Positions 1 through 11,344 of a stretch of 64,000 nucleotides of DNA are shown in pieces. Each line of letters opens with the position of its first letter. The stretch's first letter is position 1. The notes below the pieces were generated by a model. The model was not told the origin of the DNA and ran no database searches. It was given only the letters and a program-made list of their open reading frames with translations. The stretch spans positions 1,999,049 to 2,063,048 of the forward strand of contig NW_009799099.1 of the NCBI RefSeq assembly GCF_000213175.1. Reading direction: 5' to 3'. A program made the translations under genes and the position numbers. The DNA is from Neurospora tetrasperma FGSC 2508 (taxonomy: Eukaryota; Ascomycota; Sordariomycetes; Sordariales; Sordariaceae).

Positions 1-496
1 CGTATCAAATGGCCCCGGGGTCATGCTGTTCATACGTTGTAGCAGGCTTGGGGCCCGATCCTTCTCATTACCCGTTGCAAAGGCGCTGGGCCGGCGCATC
101 GGTTGTGAATCATCGGTGCTCCCGAGACTAGGTCGTCCGCTTTGGGTCTTTGGCGACAAACTGACCGATCCGCGGGTGTCTTGGGATGGACCTGTGGATA
201 GCCGATCTGAAAAGGCATCGTCAGTACGGGAATCTGAAGCACGTCAAGAAAGGATGAAACCTACCACCGACAGTAGTGTCCACTTGAGGTGCCTGAGGCT
301 GCTCAGCAGACAAGGCACTAAAAGGGTTCAGTCGACCAAACAGTGAAGTTGCTGGCGGAGCTGCTGAAACAGGCTCGTCTGCCTTATCGTCTGCATCTGA
401 GCTTCCGGCGCAAACATGTTCGCCCATCATAGATATCGGAACTTGGGATCCGCATGACGAGCATTTTACTGTCGGCATGAAGCTTTCCGAAGCCAT
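1..496 (-). CDS. LIM-domain protein, N-terminal part (runs off the left edge)
   Basis: Partial gene, 5' end only. Exon 1 is 496-265 and begins MASESFMPTVKCSSCG; a second Met at 478 could also start it. An intron at 264-207 (58 nt, donor GTAGGT, branch tactgac, acceptor tttcag) joins in phase 1 to an open frame running to base 1. The N-terminus has a Cys-x2-Cys ... His-x2-Cys cluster (KCSSCG, EHVC). The second exon is Ser/Pro/Arg-rich and contains APSLLQRMNSMTPGPFD. That N-terminal zinc-like knuckle and the RMNSMTPGPFD segment are what I remember of fungal paxillin-like/LIM cytoskeletal proteins. The LIM domains themselves would lie outside the window, so the family call is inference. Splicing and frame are read directly. 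Confidence 0.6.
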
Positions 497-2310
497 TCTT
501 GCCTTCTTTGGGCTTGAGCCGCTTCACTTAACGGTTGAACAGGGTTGAATTGGAAGGAACCACCATGCAGGTCCCCAAGTCTGTTTGGGGGGAGTTGGCA
601 GGAGCGAGGCGAATGACGAAAGCTAATGTTGTAACAACGGGTGCTTTATTCCGCAAATGCTTCATCCAAAACACTTCCTAATACCATTCACCATCTATGC
701 CAGACGTATCACCCCAAATCCCCGAGGTCTCTCCAACCCAGCACCTGAAGCAGGCAAGGCCCAGGGCGATCGAAAGCTTTACGTCAAGCTGGATGCCAGG
801 TGGTCGTTTAGGCGGTCTAGTAACAGAGGCTGGTCTGTTCGCGGGCGGTAGGTTATCAAACGGAAGAAAACCAAGCGGTTCCTGGGTAGAATGTTCTTCT
901 CGGTTGCAGTTGATGTTGAATTCGTGGTTTGATGGAAGACGGAACTCGGGGGAATGCGCGACACGAGCTGGAGTTGGGACTTTACGTCGAGCGAGGATGA
1001 ACGGAACGGAGCTAGGCACCACAAGGCTGTCGGTGGGTTAGACGACAGCGGGAAGCCAAAATGCGGGGAAGACGACACAATGGCGTCTCGGTGCGTCTCG
1101 ATAATGGAATGTTGTCGGAATCGGGAAGAATTGTATAAACAGCGAGGAAGCGTCGAAGAAGGATGATCAGGTCGGTGAGGGTGAAGGTGGTCGACCTATC
1201 CCGGCAACCCTTGGATGCGACCCTTGAACGCCCCTAGCTGCCAGTGCGGTACGCTAGCCAACCCCAGCACAAGTCCCTGGTCAAGTAGCACCCCTCGCGC
1301 ACCCCCCTAGTTCTCCGGTCTCCCACTTCTTTTGAAGGGTGTGAGGGCAGCGAGGTGTCCTCAACGTTGCAGCGCCGTAGAAGTCGCTGTTGTCGAGAGG
1401 AATCCGGGGAGTTCTGGGCGTCAAGGTGAGGCCGATGACAAAGGCCCAAGTGAGGAAAGAGGGCGTCAGAGGCACCTTGTTTGCCTCGAGTGACGCTGGG
1501 AGGACAAAGGCTATCGACGGTAGGCGACGAGAGCTGGGGATGGATGAGATCACGATCAAAGGCGTGTGTCCTGCCCAAAAAGAGCGTGCGCGAGAGGCGT
1601 GGGAGGCGTGAAAAAGGTAACCCCTGCCCCTGAAAGATCCAAGATAGGTTAGGTATATTGGCGCTGCCGTCTTGGTGTTGTTGGTTTGCTGTCGTCAGAA
1701 ACCCCAGGACGGGAGTCCAGGACCCAAAAGGCGGCCAGAAAGGAAGCCAGAGAAGGCCAGGAAATTCTAGCGAGAGACTGTGCTGAACGTTCGACGCCAG
1801 ACTAAAGGAGTGACGCCGGTATTCTCGGATAACAATTTCAGAGATGAGATAACACGAGGTCGTCAAAGTGCCGGAAAGGTGTCTCCATCAAGGGCCACTT
1901 TGGTGAAGCGAAGTGGTAGTTGATGTCACGACGGCGATCGAGGCAAGGCCGTACTTGTTCACCTTTTACAAACCAGCAAGCCTATAAAACGGTTACATAT
2001 ATAACTGAAAGTAATGCTACTGCTGTTGTTGCGTCGCATTAGTCGACGTTGGCATTTATCCCATCCCTTTCATTTGCCTTCCATCAATTTACCAGCACCC
2101 TGCGCGCCAAAGAGAATGAAGGACTCGGAAGGTTGCAACATACGGATGATGTACGGACAGAGCAGCTCTCCGTAACCTCATTTGCAAGTGTGTTGTACCG
2201 ACCGAGCGCCATCTCTCATCGCGCGTCATTCCGTCCGCAATTAATCGTCAGGTGGTCCATTGATTGTCCATTTGTCGATTCCTCATTATTGACCTCTCCA
2301 CTTGGCATCC
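497..2310. other. Gene-free interval; upstream region of the LIM gene
   Basis: No convincing coding potential. Several overlapping ORFs up to 210 codons exist on both strands, but they have no family resemblance, no codon bias and mutually conflicting frames. The stretch has mixed composition, with a few purine/pyrimidine-skewed tracts and an AT-rich patch near 1980-2020. It probably holds the promoter and 5' leader of the minus-strand LIM gene. Confidence 0.5.
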
Positions 2311-2313
2311 CTC

Positions 2314-2399
2314 CAGGTGGTGTGGAAAAAAGTCCGGACACGCTTATACCAAACCATACCCAGCGAGTGTCCATCCGGACCTTTTTTTTTAAACCAGCT
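2314..2399 (+). mobile_element. Small hairpin element, copy 1 (MITE-like)
   Basis: An ~86-bp foldback sequence. The left arm starts CCAGGTGGTGTGGAAAAA and leads to GTCCGGACAC; the right arm carries ...GTCCATCCGGACC plus a T-run and ends AAACCAGCTG, the divergent inverse of the left arm. It matches the element at 2888-2981 in the same orientation. The length and inverted arms suit a non-autonomous Tc1/mariner-type miniature element. Neurospora has a described ~98-bp inverted-repeat element called Guest, but I could not compare the sequences. No clean target-site duplication is visible. Confidence 0.55.
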
Positions 2400-2887
2400 G
2401 TCCTCCCAGCCCGCCGTCAGGTCACTCTGGCGTCAAGTTCAGTGTAGCCCATCTGTTTCGCTGGAGCAGGAGTCCGTCGCTCATCATGTTGAATTGGCAA
2501 GCGCCACTTCTCCACACATGTACTGTCGGGTGGTTGTGAGCCAAAGTAAAACCCCCTTGTCGAGGGAAGTACCGAGCACGAACCATCGTAGGCAAGGACG
2601 GAAACTTCGTGGCTTTGTAGCGTATAGGGCACTGTGTGGTCACTGCAGCGATCGTCAGCGACCTGGCCCACGGGTCTTACCCATCTCACCATAGTGTACA
2701 CTAGGAAGAGGTGGAGCCGGCCTTTTGAACAGTCCCTCGTCGCTCCATCGCCGATTGGCTGATTGCTGGATACCCTCCTCGCTGCCCAGGCCCGGTACCT
2801 TGGAGTGCTTGCCCGTACATTGCAGCGGTTCGGCTCATCCTCCAGAAACAAAAGACATAAGTATAATGCACTACACTAGTAGTGTAC

Positions 2888-2981
2888 CAGGTGGTGTGAA
2901 AAAAGTCCGAACACACTTGAAGTGTTACCTTATACTAAAGCAGACCTAGCAAGTGTCCGGACCTTTTTTTCCACACCACCC
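2888..2981 (+). mobile_element. Small hairpin element, copy 2 (MITE-like)
   Basis: A ~94-bp foldback sequence. The left arm CCAGGTGGTGTGAAAAAA-GTCCGAACAC is mirrored by a right arm GTGTCCGGACC-T7-CCACACCACC. It is the same family as the copy at 2314-2399 and lies about 0.57 kb away in the same orientation. The arms differ from each other by a few substitutions, several of them G/A. It is too short to trigger RIP by itself, which would explain why it is still legible. Confidence 0.6.
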
Positions 2982-2999
2982 GAGTGTAGGTACCTACCC

Positions 3000-5900
3000 A
3001 CCAGCAACCCACGATCGGGCATCATGCAGTCGGCACCAGAAACATCTAATCTACATCGGATCTGATGAAACTGGCGCGCCAACCATCATCATATCCCGCC
3101 GTCACAACCATCGATGCGCATGGCTTCGATATCATGCCCCAATCAGACCATGAACGCGAACGAAGTCGCGAAGGCGGACGGCTGGAGGCCAAGCCTGATG
3201 TTGCCGGGCGGAGATGAGATTCAGAACCACCATCCAGCAGCATTACATTATAGGTATCAAAGACTGTACATCGTAGTACGGCCTCGCGAATGGTTGAATC
3301 ACTCACTATCCGCAACCTAAGTCTAGGCTCTACCATTGGTGTGCACAGACCAACGTTGATATCCGACAATGGTTTGACTTTCCAATACACTATGCTTGGC
3401 ACTGCCTAGGTGCCTCTACCTATACAACAGTTTCTTCTGAGACGAGACAATCACTTCCGTACAACATTATTGGCCAGCCCACCGTCTGGATCACAGACAT
3501 CTCCTTCCCACTATGTGATTTTGGATTGTCCAGTTCGGAGTTGATCGGCTTCGTTTCCGAAAGGTATCACTTCAAGGGGTTGTCGGTTGTTGCAAGGCTC
3601 GAACAGCCAGCATGACTAACCCCTTCCAAGGCGGCTGAATGGCTGGCTGCCTCTTTACCGTCGAGCTCACTATGGCGTCGAATTGTCTGGATGTTTGTTC
3701 TCAAACAATGGCTCCAACCGTCCCTTCAACAATGCACATTGCTTCATGCCCTCTCGGTAGCCCTGCTTCTCCAAATATGGCTGGCTGACCTGGTTTTTGG
3801 CTCCTTCACTGATGCTATGAGGCGGTTTGCCGGCATCACTACATACTGCCGTTATCTGTTAATATAACGGGACAGGAATATACCCTCCAGGATTTTAGTA
3901 AAAGTATTGTATTGATGTTAATGTCTAACGTGTTAGTACAGGTCGGGTCCGGTTTCGACTTGACAACTCGAACGCCAAATAGAATTAGGTACGTGACGAA
4001 AACAAGTGATAACATCAAGATAATTAATTCTCACCAAGTCTAGTAGTAAATGATGCCGTTGGTGAGGGGAACAGGCTATGAACCGCCAGCTTCGAAAACT
4101 CACGGGGTAAGAGAGCAAGAGCTGTTAAGAGCCAAAGTTGACTCAATGCAGTCGACCGTCCAGAATACATATTCGAGGACGGGTGTTGCCGTGGGAGCCT
4201 CCGCGTGGGATGTCGAGGCGAATAGATGTGTTCCAATCTGTCCCTTCACGCCTAGCCATCTTAACGAAACCAAGCCATGGCCTGTTAACTTACCTGCTCG
4301 GCAACGTCTGCATGACAATTTCTCTGTGGCTCCGCGAAAGGTACACACACACATACACACACATACTTATATATACGGTGGTTGAAGACCCGGGTCAACT
4401 ACACCATTCGCGTACTTCAAGAGGACTGCCATTCCTCATGTTAGTCCACGGACTTGACTGGCTCACTTAGTCATCTAGCCCTCACCTTTCACCTACGTGT
4501 TATCGATTCTGTTGCATCCTGTCTCCTTCCTCTCCTCGTTCTCTTCGCTTTCTGCAACACCAATGCGGAATCTCTACTCCGGTTCCGGAAATGCCGGTAT
4601 TCTCAGGTTGCATTATGGCTTTCTCAATCAGAAACTATGGGCGAAAGAGCTTCCTGTCTCTGTCGAGACGTTACGACTATCAAGGGCAAGTAAAGTCCAA
4701 TAAGCACCAAGTGGCCTCGAATGATGAATAGTCTTGTGTTGTGTAACAACAATGTAGCCACTGTAGCCCCTTTCAGCGTCGTTCGTTGGCTGTCTCTGTC
4801 TGGGTTACTGTAGTCGAGCATTATACTTGGAGGCGAAGGGCCTGAAACTCGCCATCTCGATGCCTTCGGTAAATTTGCCTGTCTGTCCTTGTGTCTTGTC
4901 TTTGTTTTGGTGATGTGGTGTTGCAGACAGGACAGGGAAATGTCAACCTCGACTCCAGACCGCTTCCGTGGTTCAGGACCTTTGGTTTCCATAGCCCGAG
5001 GCACACCACCGTCGGTTTTGTGTCACTCGAAACACGTTTCTAGGTGGAAAAAAAGTTCGAGTTTAGGTCGGTATGTCGTCTTTTCCGTGTAACAAAGGAC
5101 CCTTGATCTTCGTAGGACATTTCCTGATGTGTGTGCGAGTGCGTCGTGTCCGTGTGCTGCCCGGTAGCGAGTTCCAGATCCCACAAGTCCGTTCTTTGTT
5201 GCGTACCTAACAAATTCGCGGCAGATACGGAGAACGACTTAGTTCGATGGCTATGGTCACTTCTTGGAAGAAATACAGTGAAAGAAAAGCCATTAACTCG
5301 CTAGGGAAAATACAATGTTCCTTCGGGCTTCTGGGAAGATTATGCTGGAAGCATTTCGAACAACAAAAAGACCAAACCTACCCCTTATTTAACTGGTAAA
5401 AGCAAAAAGGACAGGATGCATGTAATCCGAAAGTAACCTTTATCATGCAGGTGGATGGCGTTGGGGTTACCTATCAGTTCGAAAAGTGTTCCCAATGGGG
5501 ACCATCCGTTGCCGTCACGATGCAACTTTGCGCTGTCAATTGAAGGTGCATGACGTGGGTGGGACGGGCCTCGAGCAGGGGGGGAAAAATATAAATAAAA
5601 ATAACAATAACAATAAAAATAAAATTTGAGAACTTTCAACACCTTGTGTTCCACGATGCCAATCGAGGCAAAGCTTTTCATTGCAGTGATGGTGTGGTAG
5701 TTTGTGCAGGATCCCATGAACCAAGGTGCCGAAGCTCTATCATGATTACAGCAACCGTACAAATTGCGTTTGTTGGCATGTGAGCAGATGACTATTCACA
5801 TATGCTTGAGCCCAGCTGGAGCATGGTTCTTGTTCGCCATGATACGACCGTGGGGGTTTGCTGACGATGAGCTCGCTTCTGGCCACCCTTTCTCTGGTTC

Positions 5901-7150
5901 TGCGCCCTCTGCTTGCAGACGAGAGACAGGATTACAGAAATCCAGATATCTCCGGGTGCTGCCACGACAACATGTCCAGGGATTGATCAACAATGGCGTT
6001 AATGACTCACGGTAAGAGCAGAAACTAGCAGCTGCGAGACGACCGCAGTGCAGTCTGCGGTTCGATGTCAACCTACGACAAGCGAACACCGGCTCACAAC
6101 AATTGCTGATGCAATGCACTTTCGATGATGGACCAATGTCGAGCTCGAGACGCGGGATGTGCAAGAAGATGGAGACAAAAATCGACAGACCGCCCTTCAT
6201 GCTGCCGTTAGGACCGGAACGCTACTACTAGTAGTGTATGGAGTAGGTCACAGGTACCTCCTTATCGGGCTCGGCACCCGAATCTATCCGTTATCGAGTG
6301 GGCAAATCGGCAGGCTTGGCGTTGCCCGCTGTCTGGCGAGTCCCGTCTGGATGTCCCCAGGGCAGTGCAAGATGGTTCAGGGGTTTCCGTGTCCGGACCG
6401 GTGGGTGGAAGACCCGGCACCCCACATCGTCCCCAACCTCCCCCGACAGTCCAACCTCACAACCGACGCGCCATGGCACGATGGTTCTGTCGGGTGCGGG
6501 TGAACATTTGACTAAAGAATTTGTTGGAAACCCCGAATATTCGTCCTTCTATCGAAAAGGGTCGTACAGACCTTGTCTCTTACAGGGGGCAACTTTAACC
6601 GGCGCCTGTCGATTCGGCCGCCGAAAGGGCAGACAGCGGATTCAGACAGGATCAGGATGTGTATGCGTGTTGAGGTTGTTGAACAGATTCTGCTCCAGAA
6701 ATCAGGCTGTGCTCGTGCTTGCGTACGTAGGTAGCTATGCCTGTACGCGAGTGATTGTCTTTTCCATCTGATACCAACGTGGCCCAGCTGGGGGGAACTG
6801 TCGAGGTGCTATTGGAAGGTGGATGAATCGACCAGGGAATACAAGATCAAAGAAACCATCCCGGGGTTAATCACATTCACTCTTTTGACGTTATTATGTA
6901 CTGTGTATTTCCTGGGGATATCGGCGATGGGCGTTTGCCATTGGTCGTGGCACGGGGTCGTATTACTAGCAGAGTCCCAACATATCGTGAAATAAACATT
7001 TGGGTTGACTTTACAATCTGAAATGACAATGTCCTCTGCCCCGGACCGGACTAGTCTCAGTTCTCAGACCCACTTAACCTCCAAAACCCACCCCACCCCA
7101 CCCGTTTTTGCGGTAGCAGGTCTGAGCCTGTTTTGCGCTTTTTGGCCGTC
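3000..7150. other. Gene-free interval with low-complexity patches
   Basis: About 4.1 kb with no supportable gene. It holds a (CA)n/(TA) microsatellite at about 4341-4377 and an A-rich taaaaataacaa-type simple repeat at about 5584-5625. The ORFs at 5796-6200 and 6159-6771 show no recognisable domain or codon bias. Confidence 0.5.
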
Positions 7151-7323
7151 GGCTGCAGAAGAATAACCAGGTATTATTATTTATTAAAAATCCAGTAAGA
7201 CTAGTAAAAATGAAAGAAAATACCTTTTATATAAATCTTTTTATTGTGGTTCTAATGGTAGTCTTAGTTTTCCTATACGACCAATATTCGTTGAGATACA
7301 AGGTTTTGAACTTTGAAGCTTTT

Positions 7324-7750
7324 ACCCCCTCAAGGCTGCATTACCTTAACGGGTAGTCCGAGCTTTATAAAAGTAGTACCGTTAGAACCGCCTTATCAAG
7401 GCCATCCTCCCCATATAAATATTTCATTTAACACATTAATATTAAGGTTAAAAATAAAAGAAATCTAGAAGTGGAAAAATGAAATACTACCCCCTCGAGG
7501 TTGCATTACTTCAACGGGTGGTCCGGGCGCTACAAAAGTAGTACCATTAGAACCGTCTCATCGGGGCCATTCTCAGCATATATTTTATATAGCCATACAG
7601 TTACTAATAAGGTTAAAAATAAGGAGTGTCGAAAACCTTAAAAGCAACTACAGCCGACAAAGGTTTGTCTTTGGGGTTGCATTACTTTAACGGGTGGTCC
7701 GAGCGTTATAAAAATTATATATTTAGAAAGAGCTCAAGAAGACTATTCTC
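7324..7750 (+). repeat. Degenerate ~165-175 bp tandem repeat, three copies
   Basis: Three consecutive copies begin near 7324, 7489 and 7665. Shared landmarks are a C5-T run followed by GAGG/AAGG and TTGCATTAC, then AACGGGTGGTCCG, then TATAAAAGTAGTACC and AGAACCG, and finally AAGGTTAAAAATAA. Differences between copies are mostly C/T and G/A. A partial fourth copy may follow, since the CAGCCGAC word near 7651 recurs near 7841. Function unknown; it may be a subtelomere-like or transposon-internal repeat. Confidence 0.6.
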
Positions 7751-9918
7751 CGAGTAGTTTATTTATATTTTTACCATTTTTCTTAACTTTATTATAAAGG
7801 AATATATAAAAAGAAAATCTGGAGTTTATATAGGAGTTTCTGCAGCCGACGACGTTTTTGCGCAAAACCGTAACAGACCTCCTCTCACAAAAGTTCGAGG
7901 AGGGGAGACCCACATATTTGTGGGGCGGGTCCGTTGAAGCGTTGTTGACGGGGGTTAATATAATAGAGACTAGACCGGACAGGTAGATGCTACGGGCAGG
8001 CAAGTCTATATATTAATACTTAAAAGTTTGTTAGTCTAGTTCTTACCCTATATTTTCTTACAAGGGGGGGGCAGGGGGGGCTATAAGGCAGGACACGTCT
8101 ATCTACAGCCTCTAATTGGCTAAAATCGTCTAACCGCAAAATAAGAATCGATTAACAGTGCTCACAGCAGCGTACATATACAAATCCCTTTTATACTAGC
8201 TTAGAATTACCTAAATCACCCAAACTACCTTCTATAATTAATAAAATTACAACGTACTTACAAGGCACTTAAACTCATCTAACTAATTAAATTTTAGGAT
8301 TACTCGCTAAAACAACTAGTAAATTAACGATTTTTTTTCAAAATTATAACTCTAACTAAATTACCCAAATTACCTAAATAGATATAAAAAGTAATATAAA
8401 TACTAAATTTCGACTAGAATCAACGAAATCTAAAACCTTAAAAGTATATATTTATTTAGCATATATATCAAAATCTAGTCCGTACACACCAAGAAAAGAA
8501 CAAACAACCAATCAGTTACATACAACCCTCTCCCGCTCAAATCCACTCTTTTATATACAACCTTCTTTCTTATCTTCTTTTACCCTCTTTTATTCAATCT
8601 ACTTTACTAACCCTCTTTTATCCTAATACTTTATTAACTCCCTTAGATTATTAACTTTCAAAATAAACCTTAATATAAGGTTTAATACAATACTCAATAC
8701 TAAAATCAAAATAATAATACTATAATTAATAATAAGGAGAGCTTTATTTATATAAGTAATATAAATTATAATTATAGTAAGTATATTATTAAGGAAGGGA
8801 GTTTGTACAATCTATAAATCCTCCCCTTTACCTTATTATAATGCCCTACTACCGTCGGCGTACCCGGTTAGTACATTTACCTTCTAGATTATTACTATAT
8901 ATTATTTATTATTAATTATTATTACTAGTATTTTAATTATAATTATTATTACTAGTATTTTAATTATAATTATTATTACTTGGATTTAAAGGTCCTACCC
9001 TACTTCAATACTAATAAATCTATGAGTATTATATACTACCCTCTTCGCTAGCGTAAGAGCCGCTATCGTTACCCTCGCTAGGTACTAATATTATTTTCTT
9101 ATTATTAATTAACCCCACCGAACTATCTTTTACTTATCGACTATCTCCTTAGAATAAACAAAAATTACTACTAACAATATATAAGGGATATATAATTTGT
9201 AAAGCACTTCGGATATATACGAAGATAAAGTATAAAAATATTACTATAACATTCAACCTTACTATTAAGTAAATTTCAATTAAAAGATTATTAGTATTTA
9301 ATTTTTAATAATTGGATAGATAAATATAATATACTTGCCTTACTAAAGTTATACCTTAATACCGTAAATAGGAGGGAGAGATTATTTACTATTCTACTAA
9401 TTATAATTTAAATTCTCTTTTAATATATAAATACGCTTATAAAATTAAAAAGGTTCCTACTATAGTACGAATTTTAAAAGTGTATCCCCCAATTCGCCCC
9501 GTATAGTGCATATACTATTTAAACCGCTATAGAGCAATAAAGCGTCTACTATATAGAACAATCTATATACCTCCCCCTTAGTAAAAATACTTATCGTCTC
9601 TAACTATAATTCGCTCTCTAATAAATTAACCTTACCCTATTCGAATAGGAGTCCTAAATTTAATTTAATAAAATGTAAATTAATAGCTTTAATAAAGGCT
9701 ATCATTTCATTACCCTCTTTAAAAACAAAAAAATCGAAAACTTTACTAAAGTTAAATATCAACTTCGAAGGTAAATATTTTAGGCTTATTTTATAAGCAA
9801 AATAAAAGGTACTTTTATTTTCTAGAATTATAAAGAGTAGAGTACAATTACTAATAAATTGTATTAAAAATATATTCTCCTTCTTTTATAACAATTTTGG
9901 CTACAAAATTCGTCCTTC

Positions 9919-10233
9919 TACATTACATAGAATAATACCCCTTCTTATAATTTAAAAATAATAAAGGTATTTATATCTCAAATTTTCAATCCTGTAAAGG
10001 TTATCCCTTAGCCCCTTTACTCCCCTGACCTCAACCCTATTAAGAACGTCTAGTCTTAAATAAAAAATTAGATTGAGGTGAATTATCTAATTCGGCCAAT
10101 TAGGAATAGCCTCAAGTCTATAATCGAATAAGTATAGGAAGTAATCCCAATTAATTACCTATAATAGCTAGTGTACTCGATGCCTAGAAGAATTTAGGCA
10201 GTTATTACTACGAATAGAGGCTATACTCAATAC
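9919..10233 (+). mobile_element. RIP-inactivated Tc1/mariner transposase remnant (C-terminal part)
   Basis: One frame (positions congruent to 1 mod 3) still reads the end of a Tc1/mariner transposase. At 9928-9948 the codons TAG AAT AAT ACC CCT TCT TAT correspond to the family's Q-D-N-A-P-S-H with Q to stop, D to N, A to T and H to Y. At 10009-10047 the frame reads stop-P-L-Y-S-P-D-L-N-P-I-K-N, the family's W-P-x-Y-S-P-D-L-N-P-I-E-N with W to stop and E to K. At 10168-10233 it reads L-V-Y-S-M-P-R-R-I-stop-A-V-I. Every lesion is a C-to-T or G-to-A change, so RIP destroyed at least two catalytic acidic residues. Element ends were not located; the element probably starts between 8.4 and 9.1 kb. 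Confidence 0.8.
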
Positions 10234-10344
10234 TAACTAACTATAGCGGGTACGAAAAAGTACTCGGATTACCCTAATTTTAGTATAGTAAATATAATGA
10301 TTTTCCATAACTCCTTTCTCTCTGTTCAAAATCTGTGGGCTCCA

Positions 10345-10354
10345 CATGTGCAAT
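10345..10354 (+). promoter_or_regulatory. UAS-INO-like E-box upstream of inl
   Basis: CATGTGCAAT matches the yeast inositol-sensitive element CATGTGAAAT at nine of ten positions. It lies about 400 bp upstream of the inl TATA box, just outside the RIP-mutated block. In yeast this site binds the Ino2/Ino4 bHLH pair; whether Neurospora uses it is unknown. A single 10-bp match can be chance. Confidence 0.3.
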
Positions 10355-10747
10355 TCTATTGGTTTTATTCCCTGTAACCCCCCTTGTCATTCCCCTATCG
10401 AAAATCCCTATAGGTACCGAGCTAACGAACTTTTAGGGGTTGATGTGTAGAGCCCGAAAACCCCGGAGCGTGGACAATGGTTGCAAGATCCCTGTATGTG
10501 CCAACTTGTATGGTAGTCTACCCCCAATTGCATTGCCCTGGCGCGCGATCTCGGGCGCCCCAGAGTCCCGTCTCCCCCCTTGACCGCCCGCCGCCCGGCC
10601 GCCGCGCGCGTGGTGCATGGGAAATGGAGCTCCAATCTCCAGGGCAGACGTGCATCCACATCGGAACCACCTCACGAGAGGCTAATGAGGTACATCTCCC
10701 GCCATGTCCCTTGCGGGAGCCCGTGGCCTGTTTGCCGGGTCCTCAGG

Positions 10748-10756
10748 TATATAAAG
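10748..10756 (+). promoter_or_regulatory. TATA box, inl
   Basis: TATATAAAG, followed about 30-60 bp downstream by a pyrimidine-rich CTTGCTCGTTC stretch that would suit a start site. It points at inl, whose ATG lies about 590 bp downstream across a probable 5'-UTR intron. Confidence 0.5.
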
Positions 10757-10935
10757 AAGGCCCGTCAACCAACGTCTCTTGCTCGTTCTTTTGTTTCAAT
10801 CCCCCATCGTCTTCAGAAAGATCCATACCGGTCACGACCTTGCACTCCCCCCCCCTTAAAGCAACTAACCATCTGATCGCGCTCCCGAGCCGCGATCCCA
10901 TCATCCGCCAAAACGTTTTCCAACCTACTCAACTC

Positions 10936-11198
10936 GTAAGTCGACGGTTTCCAGGTTTCTGCCGCCGTTTGCGTGTTCCTGCCATCCCTACGACCGCCCT
11001 TCTGTTGCGTTTTCATGCCCTCGATTGTTGACCCTTCACCACGCGGGTTGGTGTGAGTGAAGGGTCGGGGGAAATGTGTTTGAGGTTGTCCCATATTCCC
11101 TAGCCCAGTCACAACCCTTGCGGCTCTGCGCTTTGTGCCACTGGCGGCCGTAATAAAATATTACAATCTTTAGATCTTTCACTAATATAAATTATCAG
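10936..11198 (+). other. Probable 5'-UTR intron of inl
   Basis: Donor GTAAGT at 10936, a CACTAAT branch-like site at about 11180 and acceptor ATTATCAG ending at 11198 bound a 263-nt interval. It lies between the TATA box and the inl start codon. Long leader introns are common in highly expressed fungal genes. Not proven without transcript data. Confidence 0.45.
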
Positions 11199-11344
11199 AG
11201 TCCATCACCCGTACGCAGGAGCCCGTTGTTCTGCCTCGCCCGGAAGTTCAGCGGACTCGGTCTTTACCCCATAAAAGACCGTCAACAGCCAAGATAGCCA
11301 ACCAACCACTTACCTGCACCTGAACAACCACCTTTACCGTCAAC

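Larger units (their letters stand above)
7160..10320. repeat. AT-rich, RIP-mutated repeat block
   Basis: Composition changes abruptly near 7160 and returns to normal near 10320. Inside, the sequence is dominated by TA, ATA and TTA words, stop codons are dense in all frames, and CpA/TpG are depleted in favour of TpA. This is the classic appearance of RIP in Neurospora. It contains two different things: a degenerate repeat array at 7310-7750 and a dead Tc1/mariner transposase whose 3' end is legible at 9919-10233. Such blocks are normally cytosine-methylated and H3K9me3-marked in N. crassa (known biology; not visible here). Confidence 0.85.

Noticed and set aside
1234-1866. 210-codon minus-strand ORF upstream of the LIM gene
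   Set aside because: No domain, no codon bias and rare-codon-rich; overlapping frames on both strands are equally open. More likely leader or promoter DNA.
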